In this document: positions 11,738-22,193 of the stretch, piece by piece
Layout: every line of letters begins with the position of its first letter
Numbering within the stretch: position 1 is the stretch's first letter
Assembly: GCA_902806595.1 (NCBI GenBank)
Contig: CADCXC010000004.1
Span: 1,612,001 to 1,676,000, forward strand
DNA from: Pyrenopolyporus hunteri
Taxonomy: Eukaryota; Ascomycota; Sordariomycetes; Xylariales; Hypoxylaceae
Length of the DNA stretch: 64,000 nt
Reading direction: 5' to 3'
Notes under the pieces: model-generated
The model's database searches: none
What the model saw: only the letters and a program-made list of their open reading frames with translations
What the model was told of the DNA's origin: nothing
Program-made: the position numbers and the translations under genes

Positions 11738-12016
11738 ATGCCAGTGCCAACACATACTCCAATTCCGGTTCTGGCTCCGACAGCTCAACCACTACCCCTT
11801 CAAGGTCACATGTCGCCCGGCCCGATTCCTCGCCCTTCCATCGCAAGAATTACGAGCAGGGATGTCTCAAACCTGCATCCGGTTTTCTTCACAGAGAGGT
11901 TACGAAGGTCGACATCCATACCTAATGCCCCGGGACTAACCAGTCCTGTCGCGTACGGGTACGCCTATCAGGAAGCACAAAGGAGAGCCAATGGCACTAT
12001 TCCCTCTATGTTATAG
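11738..12016 (+). CDS. Possible small Pro/Ser-rich protein (92 aa, tentative)
   Basis: This ATG frame is open from 11693 and ends in TAG. The N-terminal half is Pro-rich. The C-terminal half reads like a conserved tail, with FFTERLRRSTSIPNA followed by SPVAYGYAYQEAQRRANG. A second frame (11695-11925) is open over the same stretch with a Ser/Thr-rich product. An intron acceptor with a pyrimidine/branch-like context ends at 11713 and could join an upstream exon to either frame. I do not recognise the family, and this may be an incompletely modelled gene. Confidence 0.35.
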   Translation: MPVPTHTPIPVLAPTAQPLPLQGHMSPGPIPRPSIARITSRDVSNLHPVFFTERLRRSTSIPNAPGLTSPVAYGYAYQEAQRRANGTIPSML

Positions 12017-12624
12017 GAGAGCGTTTCTATCGGGTTAATTGGTAGAGATTATAGTCATGGCATACTATCACACCTAACGACTGGAGCGGTCAACTCGCGA
12101 AATGGTCTGTCTTACACAGGCATTGGAGGTTTATTCTATTATTGTACAAGGCGTTATACCTAGGTAATGAGGACTCGATTATTTTGTAATCACAGAAGTT
12201 CAGAAAGTCATCGACTCGAGTGAACCTGTTTGGAGTTAGAAGTACAAAACCGTATGTAGGTACATTACGACGCAAGGAGAATACACTTGGTATCCTAGAC
12301 CAATTCCACCGGCCTCAGGTATCAACGCCAACAAAAAGAATAAGACGGATTGCTGTTGTTTCCGCCGAATTTGTGAGCCTCGATGAGAGGTCAGGTCGCA
12401 TCCTCCGTAAGATACATCAGCCAAGCAATAACGCCTTAAGAATACAATGTTGTCTCAGAGTAGGAGGCTTTTTCGCCCTCTCGTCCGCGGTTCGATCGTA
12501 GAGAGAATGTCTGACAACGCCTCGTACGGATAACCCTTCAACTGCCCGTAAAAATAAGAAAGGCTTGTACTATTAACCCTTTTCTTCTCTTTCTTTTTCT
12601 TATTTTTATTTTTATTTTCTTGCC
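12017..12624. other. Intergenic region
   Basis: No coding region is supported. A T-rich tract at 12575-12620 lies just past the stop codon of the minus-strand SNARE gene and may hold its 3' processing signal. Confidence 0.45.
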
Positions 12625-13417
12625 TTAACCCGTGACATTCTTGACGGCAATCACGATGGCGACGACGATTAGTAGGATCACTATGATGAGCAGGGCCATG
12701 AGCTTGACGTTCTTCCACCACATCTGCCTCTTGAGGCCGCGGCTGCGGACCCTGAACTCGCGGGCGCTGCCGCCGAGGCGGTCGGTCTTGTCGACGAGGA
12801 GGTCGATGCGCTCGCCGCGCTCGAGCAGGCCCTCGATGTTGCGGGTCATGATGCCGCGGACGTCGTCCATCTCGCGCTGGACGTTGCTGATGGCGTCGTC
12901 GCGGCCGCCGCTCGTCGTGCCGAACTCCACCATCAGCTTCTTGAGCTCCGCGTTGAAGCTGCCCGCCCCGTAGTTCGGCATGTCGCCGAAGTCCGCGCTC
13001 TCCGCCCCGAACTCGTCCAGGAAACGCTTCCGGATCTCGAACAGGAACCCGAACGGCACCCGCCGCCCCAGCGACGACTCCGCGATCACCAGGAACGTCA
13101 GCCCGCCCGCCGACGGGTTGCGCGGGTGCGCTGACGGCGCCTCCGCTATGTAGTGGATGTGGTGCGACCCGTGCGTGTACGTGAGCTTCTGCGGGGCGTC
13201 ATGGCCGATCTTGGGGAGGATGAGGGAGGCGAGCGACGAGGTTTGCGAGGATGCCGAGGTGGTACATTCGGACAGGATGGTGGTGTTGTGCGCGATGCAC
13301 GAGCTGCGCGTCTGTTAGTTAGCTACTCCGGCCCCATCGGTCGTTTTTCGATGGGTATGGCGGATGGATCAGGACGCACTAGAGAAGTGGAGTTGCAGGT
13401 GTCGAGGAGGACGCCAT
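12625..13417 (-). CDS. nyv1: VAMP7/Nyv1-type R-SNARE (238 aa)
   Basis: Two exons join in phase: 13417-13380 (donor GTGCGT) and 13303-12625. Residues 1-120 form a longin domain, seen in YSCIAHNTTILSE, then LTYTHGSHHIHYIAEA and a VPFGFLFEIRKRFLDEF segment. The SNARE heptad region follows, and the ionic-layer arginine is in GLLERGERIDLL. A WWKNVK juxtamembrane motif leads into a single C-terminal transmembrane helix and a short lumenal tail. Longin R-SNAREs of this type drive fusion at the vacuole and late endosome. Ykt6 is excluded because it lacks a membrane helix, and Sec22 shows a different linker. The small 12-codon first exon would be missed by simple gene finders. Local GC is high across exon 2. 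Confidence 0.93.
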
Positions 13418-14140
13418 CGCGAAAGGTTGTAGTAGAAAAACTCGTAATCTAGAAAGCGGTAGATTGTTCGGGTTCGGAACTCTGGAATTTGTCGCGCTTT
13501 GGATCCCGGGTGCTATGCAATTGATTCAGGAGAGGGGAGAGCGATACTCGGTGTGGGATACTCGGTGTGAGGAAGTTGGAGAATTAATGCGGTAGAAGAG
13601 AATCGATAAAAGTTCCAAGTCAGCAGTTCCGGAAGGTTGGGTTGAGGCTGCCGTCTGGGCAAAGTTGAAAGATCCCATAGGTACAATGGTAATGACGATG
13701 GGGAACGCGCTGAGCGACTAGGGGCTATGGATGGCTGGCCAATAGGAGAATGGGCTTACAGATTACGTACAGTCTTTGTACTCGGTGCCAAGGCTGCCAC
13801 GAAGGGAAATAAATGGAGACATGAAGTTACGTAACGGCGTCCGCTTAACATCATGTACCTAGGTACGTACCTAGTAATACGTACATAATAGCAGGTACCC
13901 GTAGTGGCGGGCAAACCGCGGACTTATCTCTTGATAAGTGGAAAAGTCCCCTGCGATTGTCCCACATCTTATCAGCATCAATCGATAAAGGGAAAAAAAA
14001 ATGTTGCAGACTTCTACGAGGGGAACGATTCGCCTCCCACCCGAAGGCTTCCTAGCTTCGACATCGATAGCCGGCCGTTCTCAATAAAAAGGGGATCAGT
14101 CTTAACATGATTCCCGAATTTCTCACCTCCTCTACGTGCA
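13418..14140. promoter_or_regulatory. Divergent upstream region, R-SNARE / Suv3
   Basis: This 723 bp region separates head-to-head genes. A TACCTAGGTACGTACCTAG palindromic cluster sits near 13856-13873. No coding region is supported. Confidence 0.45.
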
Positions 14141-16631
14141 ATGCGCCTCCTTCTCGGAACTCGATTGGCTAATTCGCGCTTTGCGGTCCTCGCATGTCGC
14201 AAGCATGCTTTTACAACGTGCAGCGCCCTGGCGCGCAAGGTTAGAGAATCACCATCCCGTCGATCCCTGTGATGCTATATGGCAAAGGTCATGTTATCCT
14301 CAAAGGTCTCAGCTACTAACAAATATATATAAAACCCCATAGCCCCATGGAAAGACTCACCGCCCTAAACCATCTCCGAGTCATTTCGTAGGACGGCCGG
14401 GCCCAAGTAACGAAATTCAACCCCGTCTGAGACAACTGGACGAAAATACTATTGGGCAGTCTAGTAAATTGAACCGAGAGGCAAAGAAGACGTATAATTT
14501 ATTCCGGAACCTGGCTCTTGGTCGATTCAACTTGATGCTGTCTACCTCGCTGAGCTGGTCGACCAAGAGTGAAGAATATAAATCCTTTGGCCTCGCCTCG
14601 AAACTCGACCTCGATCGCGAGGCCGCTCTTTTTAGGAACTCCCTCGAGCGGGCCTGCGACCTTGCCAGTGCGAAGCATGCTATCTCCAAGGCCGAAAACC
14701 CGCTCTTCTGGAGCATGCGCAATGCTTTCATCGAGCGCGATATGGAAGGGCTCGCCAGCGAGATAACGTATGCTTTTCGGAATTTTCTCATGCGTTCTCG
14801 GTTCCCCAAGAACATCGTAGCTACGCACAAGAAGATTGCCGATTTCCGGTACCCTCATGAATGGTTTCCTGCCACCAGAGCTATGCAACGCACCATTCAT
14901 CTACACGTCGGTCCGACGAACTCTGGGAAGACTTACCACGCCTTGAAGGCGCTTGAAAAAGCCCAAACTGGCATCTACGCGGGCCCGCTCCGGCTGTTGG
15001 CTCACGAAGTCTACAGTCGCTTCACGGCCAAGGGCCGGAATTGCGCCTTGATAACCGGCGAAGAGCAGCGCATCCCTGATAACGCAGATAACTTTTTCCG
15101 AAGCTGCACTGTCGAGATGACTCCGCTCAACCACGTCGTGGATGTCGCTGTTATTGACGAGATCCAAATGATTGGGGACAGCGAAAGGGGCTGGGCGTGG
15201 ACGCAGGCGGTGCTTGGTGTGCAGGCCAAAGAAGTCCATCTCTGCGGAGAGGAGCGCGCCGTGGAACTGATCCAGTCTCTGTGTGCTACTATCGGAGACG
15301 AATGCATCGTCCATAGATATAACAGACTCAGCCCGCTGGAAACCATGGATAAAAGCTTGAAGGGTAACTTGGCGAATCTCGAGAAGGGCGACGCCGTCAT
15401 CACGTTTTCCCGAGTCAACATCCACTCGTTGAAGAATCAGATAGAGCAGGCCACAGGGCGCCGGTGTGCTATAGTATACGGGTCATTACCGCCAGAAACC
15501 CGTGCTCAGCAAGCCGCACTTTTCAACGACCCCGACAACGACTACGATTTTCTTGTTGCTAGCGATGCTATTGGTATGGGCCTCAACTTAGAAATAAAAC
15601 GCATCGTCTTCGAGCAGACGCATAAACGTACCGCTACCGGATACAGGGTAATGACGACCTCAGAGCTGAAGCAAATAGGAGGTAGGGCCGGCCGCTTCAG
15701 GACAGCACGTCAGGCGGAATCGGATAAGGATGGAGAAGGGAAAGCTCTGCCGCGTAAACCCGGCCAGCCCGGGTTGGTAACAGCTCTAGAAGATGCTGAC
15801 CTCGAGGTCGTTCGGGAAGCGTTTAATCGCGAGGCGGAGCCTATATTAACGGCTGGCCTACAACCTCCACCTTCAGTGCTAGAGCGATTCTCGTCCTATT
15901 TCCCTCCCAACACCCCTTTCAGCTACATACTCTCCCGTTTGCGAGACATTGCCCGAACCTCCCCGCGGTATCACCTGTGTCTCATAGGAGATATGATGGA
16001 AATCGCCGACCTGATCCAGCCTTACCCTATGTCGGTTTACGATCGCTGCGTCTTCCTAAACGCGCCGGCTTACCTGCGGGAGAAGTCAGGTCCTATAATG
16101 GTACAAGCTTTCGCGAGATGTGTCTCTAGGCTGGAAGGTGGCGATCTCGTCGACATCCCTGAGTTGGACTTGGAGCTCCTCGACGTCAACGAGGAGATCT
16201 ACAGTCATGACCCAGGTCAGTACCTACGGCGCTTAGAGTCTCTTCACAAATCTATAACATTATATCTCTGGCTGAGTTACCGGTACTCGGGGGTGTTTCG
16301 AAGCCAGAAACTCGCTTTCCACGTCAAAGAAACGGTCGAGGCCAAAATCGACGCTCACCTAGCTAAGGTTACCGTCGACGTAGCTAAGCGCAAGGCCAAA
16401 TTAGAAGCGATCCGGAAGCATGCTAAGGCTTCGAAGCGCAAGATGAAGAAGGTCCTCGGCGAGGAAAATGCGGAAAGCGAGGCTCGCCACGAGTTGCCTG
16501 GGGAATGGAACGAGGCAGGACACCAAGAGCCTCTATACGCCGATCCTGAAGAGCTAGAGCCTATCGACGGAATAAGAGCGGACGCCGGGAAGCCTGAAGT
16601 CGACCGAAAGGCTCACGCGGGCGCAAACTGA
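14141..16631 (+). CDS. suv3: Mitochondrial ATP-dependent RNA helicase Suv3 (795 aa)
   Basis: Two exons: 14141-14239 and 14343-16631. The intron has donor GTTAGA, branch CTACTAAC and acceptor ATAG. Exon 1 encodes 33 residues rich in Arg, Ala and Leu with no acid, a good mitochondrial presequence. Helicase motifs are complete: Walker A GPTNSGKT near residue 223, DEIQ near 305, and QIGGRAGRF (motif VI) near 477. The C-terminal Suv3 domain follows (PYMSVYDRC, then YLWLSYRY), and a Lys-rich tail ends the protein. Suv3 partners the RNase Dss1 in the yeast mitochondrial degradosome, which turns over intron and aberrant RNAs. The first in-frame codon of exon 2's open frame is TTG, so a start call without exon 1 would lose the targeting signal. 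Confidence 0.95.
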
Positions 16632-17437
16632 TAGCGTCCGATTGTATATACTTACATTGAAATGTAGATTAGAACTGTATAACATATGGCGGGTTCGGGA
16701 AGGGGCAAACTGGGCACGATAACTCCAATCACGCGTATTAACATTTCTATAGACTACCTACCTAGAGTAGATACGATTGACGATACAGGCAGTCGAAATT
16801 GATGTCCGTAAAGACGGGCTAGCCACCGTTGATCTTCGAGAGAGGTTGGTGAGGTGAAGGGGATTGCATTAAAGCTGCAGTCTCAACTTGCATTACGCTT
16901 GGAAATATAAGCACCACCTACCTACCCACATATGGATCCATTTCCGAATAAAAAAGGAGAGGATAAGAGGATAGATACCTACCTACCTACCTACCTAGCT
17001 AGGTAGGTAGGCAGGCAGGCAGGCAAGCAAGTAAGCAAGTGCTTTGTAACGTAGGTAGGTAACCACTTGCTCCTGAATACACGAAGGGATGTTGCGTAAA
17101 AGGGCGTCCCTAACTTCAACACTCCTATCCAGATGCTTAAGTACCTACCTAACCTACCTATCTTTCTGACCAAGCCATCTCCGCCTCAATGCAAACCCCC
17201 CTATAAATCCCGCCTTATGTGCTGTGGCATTCCTATATCAACAATGGATCTTTTGTCGCCTTCACATATACCCTACCTCAGCGGCAATAAAACCAGAGAT
17301 TATCCTTATACATCCTTAACCCTTAGATCCCTCAGCCCACCATTATGGGGGGCAGGTCCGAGGATATAAGTCCCTCGTCAGAATGGCCTCGCCGGAGAAG
17401 CGCTACCAGTCGATAGCGACCTCGCAGCATCTCCGAT
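16632..17437. other. Intergenic region with a palindromic ACCT/AGGT microsatellite
   Basis: No gene is supported. Near 16978-17045 four-base ACCT units run into their complement, AGGT, then AGGC and AAGC/AAGT units. This makes an imperfect palindrome able to form a hairpin. A 42-codon uORF (ATG near 17383) precedes and overlaps the start of the next gene. Confidence 0.5.
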
Positions 17438-19306
17438 ATGGACGGATCGGCGAGCGGGTTCCCGTCGTCCTCCGTAGCGCCCGTAGCAACCGTAAATCTC
17501 CGCAGTAGGCGGAGCGCCAAGGACTCTTTCAAGAGCGCGCCGGCTACCCCCAACACCTACCTCGACCCGCCGCGACCGGCCAGAGCAGGCTATGAATGGG
17601 TCTGGTTTCCGGCAGGGTACTGGGCCGAGCGCGAGATCGTCGAGAATCCCGGAAGAGTCATGAAGCACTTCATGTGGAGGAAGCGCTCCGGCAAGAGTAG
17701 CTCTAGCAGGGATACTATAGACGATCTAGAGCGCTCTTTGAATAGCTTTTCGGAACATGCATCGAAGACGCCCCAGCTCCTATCCAGCGTCCCTCTCACC
17801 GAAGAAGCCCGTTCTCACCCGCCCAAGAGGCCGCTGTCCAACCGCCACGGCACCAGCAGCGAGAGCAGCAAGTCTGCGTTCCCGTTGAATCGGACCCAGT
17901 CGCCGCTACCCAGCCCCTATTTAACAGAAGAAGCCCACGTCCAGTCTCTGCAGAGATCACCCCTAGGCTACCGTATTAGCGAATACGATCCCTCCCTGCC
18001 TATACCGGTTGGACTGGCGCAGAGCCCGCCACTCACAGTCATCGACTCGGACTCCGCCACCCCCCTCGCCATGTCCCTGGACCGGACAGGTAGCACGCCG
18101 AGATTTCCAAAGTCGCCGTCCCCTTTCTCCTCTCCAGCTACCCCGGAGGCGAGGCCCAAAAAATCGTTCATCGCAAGACTCTTCTCAGACCGTAAGCCAG
18201 TAAGTCGATAGAACGAATTCGAGTTCCTATGACTCCGTCACTCAGCGTCACTGAGCAAGGCACTGACCAAAGCATTACTCTTGATCCATATAGAAAACCA
18301 AGAAAACGCACAGCGACAACGACGCCTACGATTACACCGCGAACACGGCCGCAGGCGCGCAGGCGCAAATCCAGGACCACAGAAGCAGCCAATCGCCCAC
18401 GCCGCTCATAAGCCGAGTGGCATCGCTGCTGCGCGAGGAGGGCAAGAAGCCGCGCTCGCTCAGGCTCTTCGGGAAGAGCCCATGGCACCGAAAGGCCTCG
18501 GCCGGCTCCGAGGTCAGCGCTTCGAGCTCCGTGCGCGACGTACTCCGCGGCCGGACACCGGTTGCCAGTCCGGTTTCTTACATAGGTACGTGACTCGAGG
18601 GGGAGAAAAGGGGAGGCTGACAAGAGAGGAGAGGCGGATAAGAGTAGAAGGAAAATATAAGGGAAGTAGAAGGGAATCGACTAACAGATCGGCACAGAAC
18701 CGTCAAACTCATACTGCATCCAATTCCCCGGCGGCGTAAGTCCCACAACTCCTCCCACCAGGTATCCTTCATCTTAGATCCACTCACTCACTCACCCACC
18801 CCTATGAACAGGAAGCAACGCGCGTCCAGACGCCGCCCCTCCGCGAGACCCGCCATCCAGCCGGGCGACCACGGTCATTCTTCTTCGACATCTCAGCGCC
18901 GCCGACGCCCGCGCCCGCGCCCGCGCCCGCGCACCGCCGAAGCAACAGCGACATCAGCAGCGAGCCATGCGCGTCCCCCAGCCGTCTCGCGGCCGCCTCG
19001 CGCAGCAGCCGCAGGCCGGACGGGGGCGGGCTAGAGGGGGGCTCGGACAAGGAGTGGTGGGAGGTGCCGGTGGCGGTGACGCGGTACGACGCGGCGGCGG
19101 GGTGCGGCGCCGCCGAGTACGACGTCCCGGAGCACCTGCCCAGCAGCCCCATGTGCCCGGCCAATAAGAGGCACAAGTCCGGGGGCACGGGGGTGTGCAA
19201 GTACCACGGCAGGCGCAAGAGGAGCAGAGCCGGGGCGGATAGCGATGATGATGATGACGATGAGGGCGATCGGGCTGATGACGAGGAGAGGGACCTGTGG
19301 ACGTAG
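17438..19306 (+). CDS. Fungal protein of unknown function (528 aa, four exons)
   Basis: In-phase splicing gives exons 17438-18199, 18294-18585, 18698-18735 and 18812-19306, with donors GTAAGT, GTACGT and GTAAGT. The third exon is only 38 nt. An N-terminal aromatic block, YEWVWFPAGYWAERE, is followed by long Ser/Pro-rich disordered sequence. Short basic-aromatic patches occur (KKSFIARLF, SLRLFGKSPWHR). A C-terminal block includes KEWWEVPVAVTRYD, AEYDVPEHLPSSPMCP and GGTGVCKYHGRR, whose paired Cys and His residues could bind zinc. The end is an Asp/Glu run. GC is very high in exon 4, with a PAPAPAP-coding GCGCCC repeat. I do not recognise a named family; the conserved-looking ends with a disordered middle suggest a scaffold or signalling protein (inference). 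Confidence 0.75.
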
Positions 19307-19668
19307 AAGGGACTTAGGTGACTAGTGAGAAGTTTATTGTATGCATTACCTCGTGTGGTAAGTGGCACGAAATCAGATATAATAATTATGGAGATATTTC
19401 CGCCCGGCCATAACCGATCTTGCTACCTACACTTTTTACAGTCGTACTGTTACACGGCTCTCGAGAAACCGTCCGTGAGTGTTCTCGAGATACCCCGTCT
19501 GATAACACAGCCACCCACCCATCCAACTACCCAACTCCTATATTAAGGAAACATATATTCCATTCGATCTTGCGCAGACCTCAACCGCACCCTAGATCCC
19601 ACTCAGAGCCCCTCCAGACGCCGGCCCAGCCACAAGCGCGGCCACAAGCATTCCACCGGCGCAGCACC
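19307..19668. other. Tail-to-tail intergenic region
   Basis: 362 bp between two convergent stop codons. I see nothing coding in it. Confidence 0.5.
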
Positions 19669-20498
19669 CTAGTCCTGGGTCTGGATCTTATGGTCGCCCT
19701 TGACGGCCTCGGCGTACGTAGGCGGGGGCGGGGCGTGGCCGTCGTGGTTGGCGGGGCCGGCGGAAGAGGACGAGTCAGCGTTGTTGTGGGCGTTGGTGTC
19801 GGTGGCGCCGTAGCTGGCTTGCGCGTGCGCGGGCTTCGACTGCGGCCGGGGGTGCGGCGCCGGCGGCTGCTCCTGCACGAACACGTACGTCACGCGGCTG
19901 CCGCCGGCCTGCTCCTCGTCCGCGGCGAGGGCGTCGTACTCGTACGTCTCGGGGTATTTCGCGATGATGTACCAGGCGTGGAGGAGTCCGGGGATCTATG
20001 AGCGGGTGGGTGGGTGGTTAGTTGGTGGGTAGGTTGGTTGGGATTGGAGATGGAGACATAGGTAGTTATAAAGATAGGTGTATACGTAGATGGATAGAGG
20101 TAGATCAAAGATAGAGGGTATATAGGTATGCGAATGGTATATCGACGGTATATCGACGGACGGACGGACAGACAGATCGTGGGGTTCAGTGGGACTTACG
20201 TAGCCTAGCATGCATAACAGAATGTTGATGACGGAGTCGGCGGAGCAGAGGCCGCACTTGATCCAAACTGCGAGTTTATCGTAAGTTAGCCACCCGACGT
20301 TCTTTAGTTTCTCATCGACCTCTTCATTTTCATCCACATAGACGTCGCGATGCATCCGTTTGCTGTTGAGCCACTGTCGTTGTGCTGCCTATCTGTAGGT
20401 ATCCACCAGACACAGTGATTGGAGAGAAATCATGACGTACCAGCTAGAGGAGGGAAGAGGATGGCTAGAAAGCCGAGGAACATGTCCGGGGTGCACAT
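19669..20498 (-). CDS. Pmp3/Sna-family small membrane protein with PY-motif tail (150 aa)
   Basis: Exons 20498-20441, 20267-20200 and 19995-19669 join in phase. The first 55 residues are a Pmp3 (UPF0057) domain: FLAILFPPLAVW, then IKCGLCSADSVINILLCMLGY and IPGLLHAWYIIAKYPE. These form two membrane helices separated by the family's cysteine-containing turn. About 95 hydrophilic residues follow, ending in PPPPTYAEAVKGDHKIQ, which contains a PPxY sequence. Plain Pmp3 proteins are only about 55 aa. The tail with a PY motif is typical of the Sna3/Sna4 branch, whose PY motifs recruit the Rsp5 ubiquitin ligase for vacuolar sorting. Assignment to that branch is inference. The introns are rich in short GGTGGGTGG and GGACGGAC repeats. 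Confidence 0.88.
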
Positions 20499-21260
20499 GT
20501 CGAACGTTCTTGTCTTTCTATCTCTTTCTTTCCTTTCTTCTTTTCTTTCTTACGGTATGTTTTCTAGGAAGAAGGAAACAAATAAGAGGAAAAGGTTATC
20601 GATTTCGTGGGGATTGGTGTTTATAGATGGGAAATAACGGAATGGAGGAATCTGGAAAATGTAGGGACGTCGTCGTAAGATGCAGGATTGAATGGCTTAT
20701 CATGCGAGGAGCTGAGACTTTCGCTAGGTACGCGGAGTGGGGGGCTTAGGCGACTGGATAATGGATAAGAAACGGTATGGGGCGGGGTTACCTCATACTT
20801 TCCTCCTTGGGACCAGCTGCAGGGTTAGGGGCAGGTAGATTTGGCGCTAGGCCGCCAGATCCCAGGCAGCTATTTATGTACAAAACACAGTATATCTATG
20901 GGGATATACTTTACTCTATACTGTTTGGCCAAGCCATCGATTGTGGCAGTGCTAATCAAATCCTGTACGTATGTGGCTTGCTTGTATCATTATGTAATAC
21001 CTAATCCTCCCCCCTATTTAGCTTCGAAATAGGAGACGCCCACCACTCATACATATTTGCACTCAGATCCCATTCAAGATACGCATGCCATATCCCGTTA
21101 TACCGCGCCCCATAGTCACGTATAGAATCATGGTAGTAGCTCAGGAACGTTTCTTATAAGACGTTCCTTATGCCATACTCACTACCACCTTTTCTCGAGC
21201 GCCTAATATACCGAGTTTCTCATGATATAGTGCAAACTCCATCCCATCAGCACTAAAACT
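20499..21260. other. Intergenic region between two minus-strand genes
   Basis: No gene is supported. Pyrimidine tracts (20510-20555) lie directly upstream of the Pmp3-like start. Confidence 0.45.
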
Positions 21261-22193
21261 CTACGCCTTCTTCGTGGCCAAAATCGTCACATTCGGTGTC
21301 CTAATCTTGACCTGCCTCCCTTCTAGAGCGCGCTCAAGTTCTTCCCAGAGGTCCCTGGTTTTAGACTCGGGAGGGTGTGGCACCCATGTAGAAAGATACC
21401 CTTTAAAAGAGTCTATGTCTTGTACGCCGAGCCAGTCTTCGTCGTCCTCAATCCAGGTTCTCTCCTCCCCTCCTTTGACCTTGCTTTCGGCTATTACGTC
21501 GTTCAATACGAAAGCGTCAACGCTTCCCCGAGAATTGACGTATACCCTCTTAACCGCCTCCCACTCGTCTTCGGGGAATTCCAAGCTTTCAAGTGCCGTG
21601 TTGATTGCCCTGAAAACATTGTCCATCAGTTTGGTCCCCCGATTATACTCAGAATATGCATCAAAAAAAGCCAACCAGGCCCTTTCAACTCTCTCGCCCG
21701 CCCCCTCGATGAGCGGGCGAGTATAAAGGGTGATCGCCGCCGTCCCGCCTACTCTGAGTTCCCTATTGAATTCCTTAATCGAAGCTCTGTGGTCAGTCCA
21801 GTGAATACACTCGCAGGCGGTGACTAAGTCGACCGCGCCAGATGCCACGGAGCTCTTCTCGGCAGGTTCCTCGAGAAACTTTAATTTGGACTCCGGGAGC
21901 AACGCCCCCCCGACAAGGAGATTTCGGGCTAATTCGGTGTAGCCTTCGTTTGGGTCTGAAACAATCACGTTTTCGAAGCGGGCGGCGAGAACCGAAGAAA
22001 CAAACCCGCAGCCGGCGCCGACGTCATGAGCCACGGACCAAGCCGCCCCAGCCTTTTGGCAGTGGTAATCATAAATGCGCTGGAAGAAGGAAGCGGGGTA
22101 TACAGGACGGTATAAGATGTAGTCTGACCAGTTAACATTCTGGCTGGCAGAGAAGCCTAGCTCCCTAGCTGGTGCGTTGGTTTCTACGGACAT
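21261..22193 (-). CDS. Class I SAM-dependent methyltransferase, Crg1/Tmt1-like (310 aa)
   Basis: Intronless. Motif I appears as HDVGAGCGFVSSVLAARF near residue 55 (DxGxGxG), and the acidic residue ending strand 2 is in VIVSDPNEGY. A post-II segment reads VDLVTACECIHWTDH, as in the methyltransferase-11 group that includes yeast trans-aconitate methyltransferase Tmt1 and the stress-linked Crg1. The C-terminus ends KKA. An in-frame ATG eight codons upstream exists, but MSVETN is the more typical start. The physiological substrate is unknown: small carboxylic acids or lipids are known for relatives, and nothing here decides between them. No biosynthetic neighbours are present. Confidence 0.85.
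   Translation of the reverse strand: MSVETNAPARELGFSASQNVNWSDYILYRPVYPASFFQRIYDYHCQKAGAAWSVAHDVGAGCGFVSSVLAARFENVIVSDPNEGYTELARNLLVGGALLPESKLKFLEEPAEKSSVASGAVDLVTACECIHWTDHRASIKEFNRELRVGGTAAITLYTRPLIEGAGERVERAWLAFFDAYSEYNRGTKLMDNVFRAINTALESLEFPEDEWEAVKRVYVNSRGSVDAFVLNDVIAESKVKGGEERTWIEDDEDWLGVQDIDSFKGYLSTWVPHPPESKTRDLWEELERALEGRQVKIRTPNVTILATKKA

Noticed and set aside
5001..13417. Sec1 and the R-SNARE as a functional membrane-fusion cluster
   Set aside because: They are 5 kb apart with unrelated genes between, act on different membranes (plasma membrane versus vacuole), and show no shared regulatory sequence I can see.
14901..15425. 174-codon minus-strand frame
   Set aside because: Antisense of Suv3 helicase motifs.
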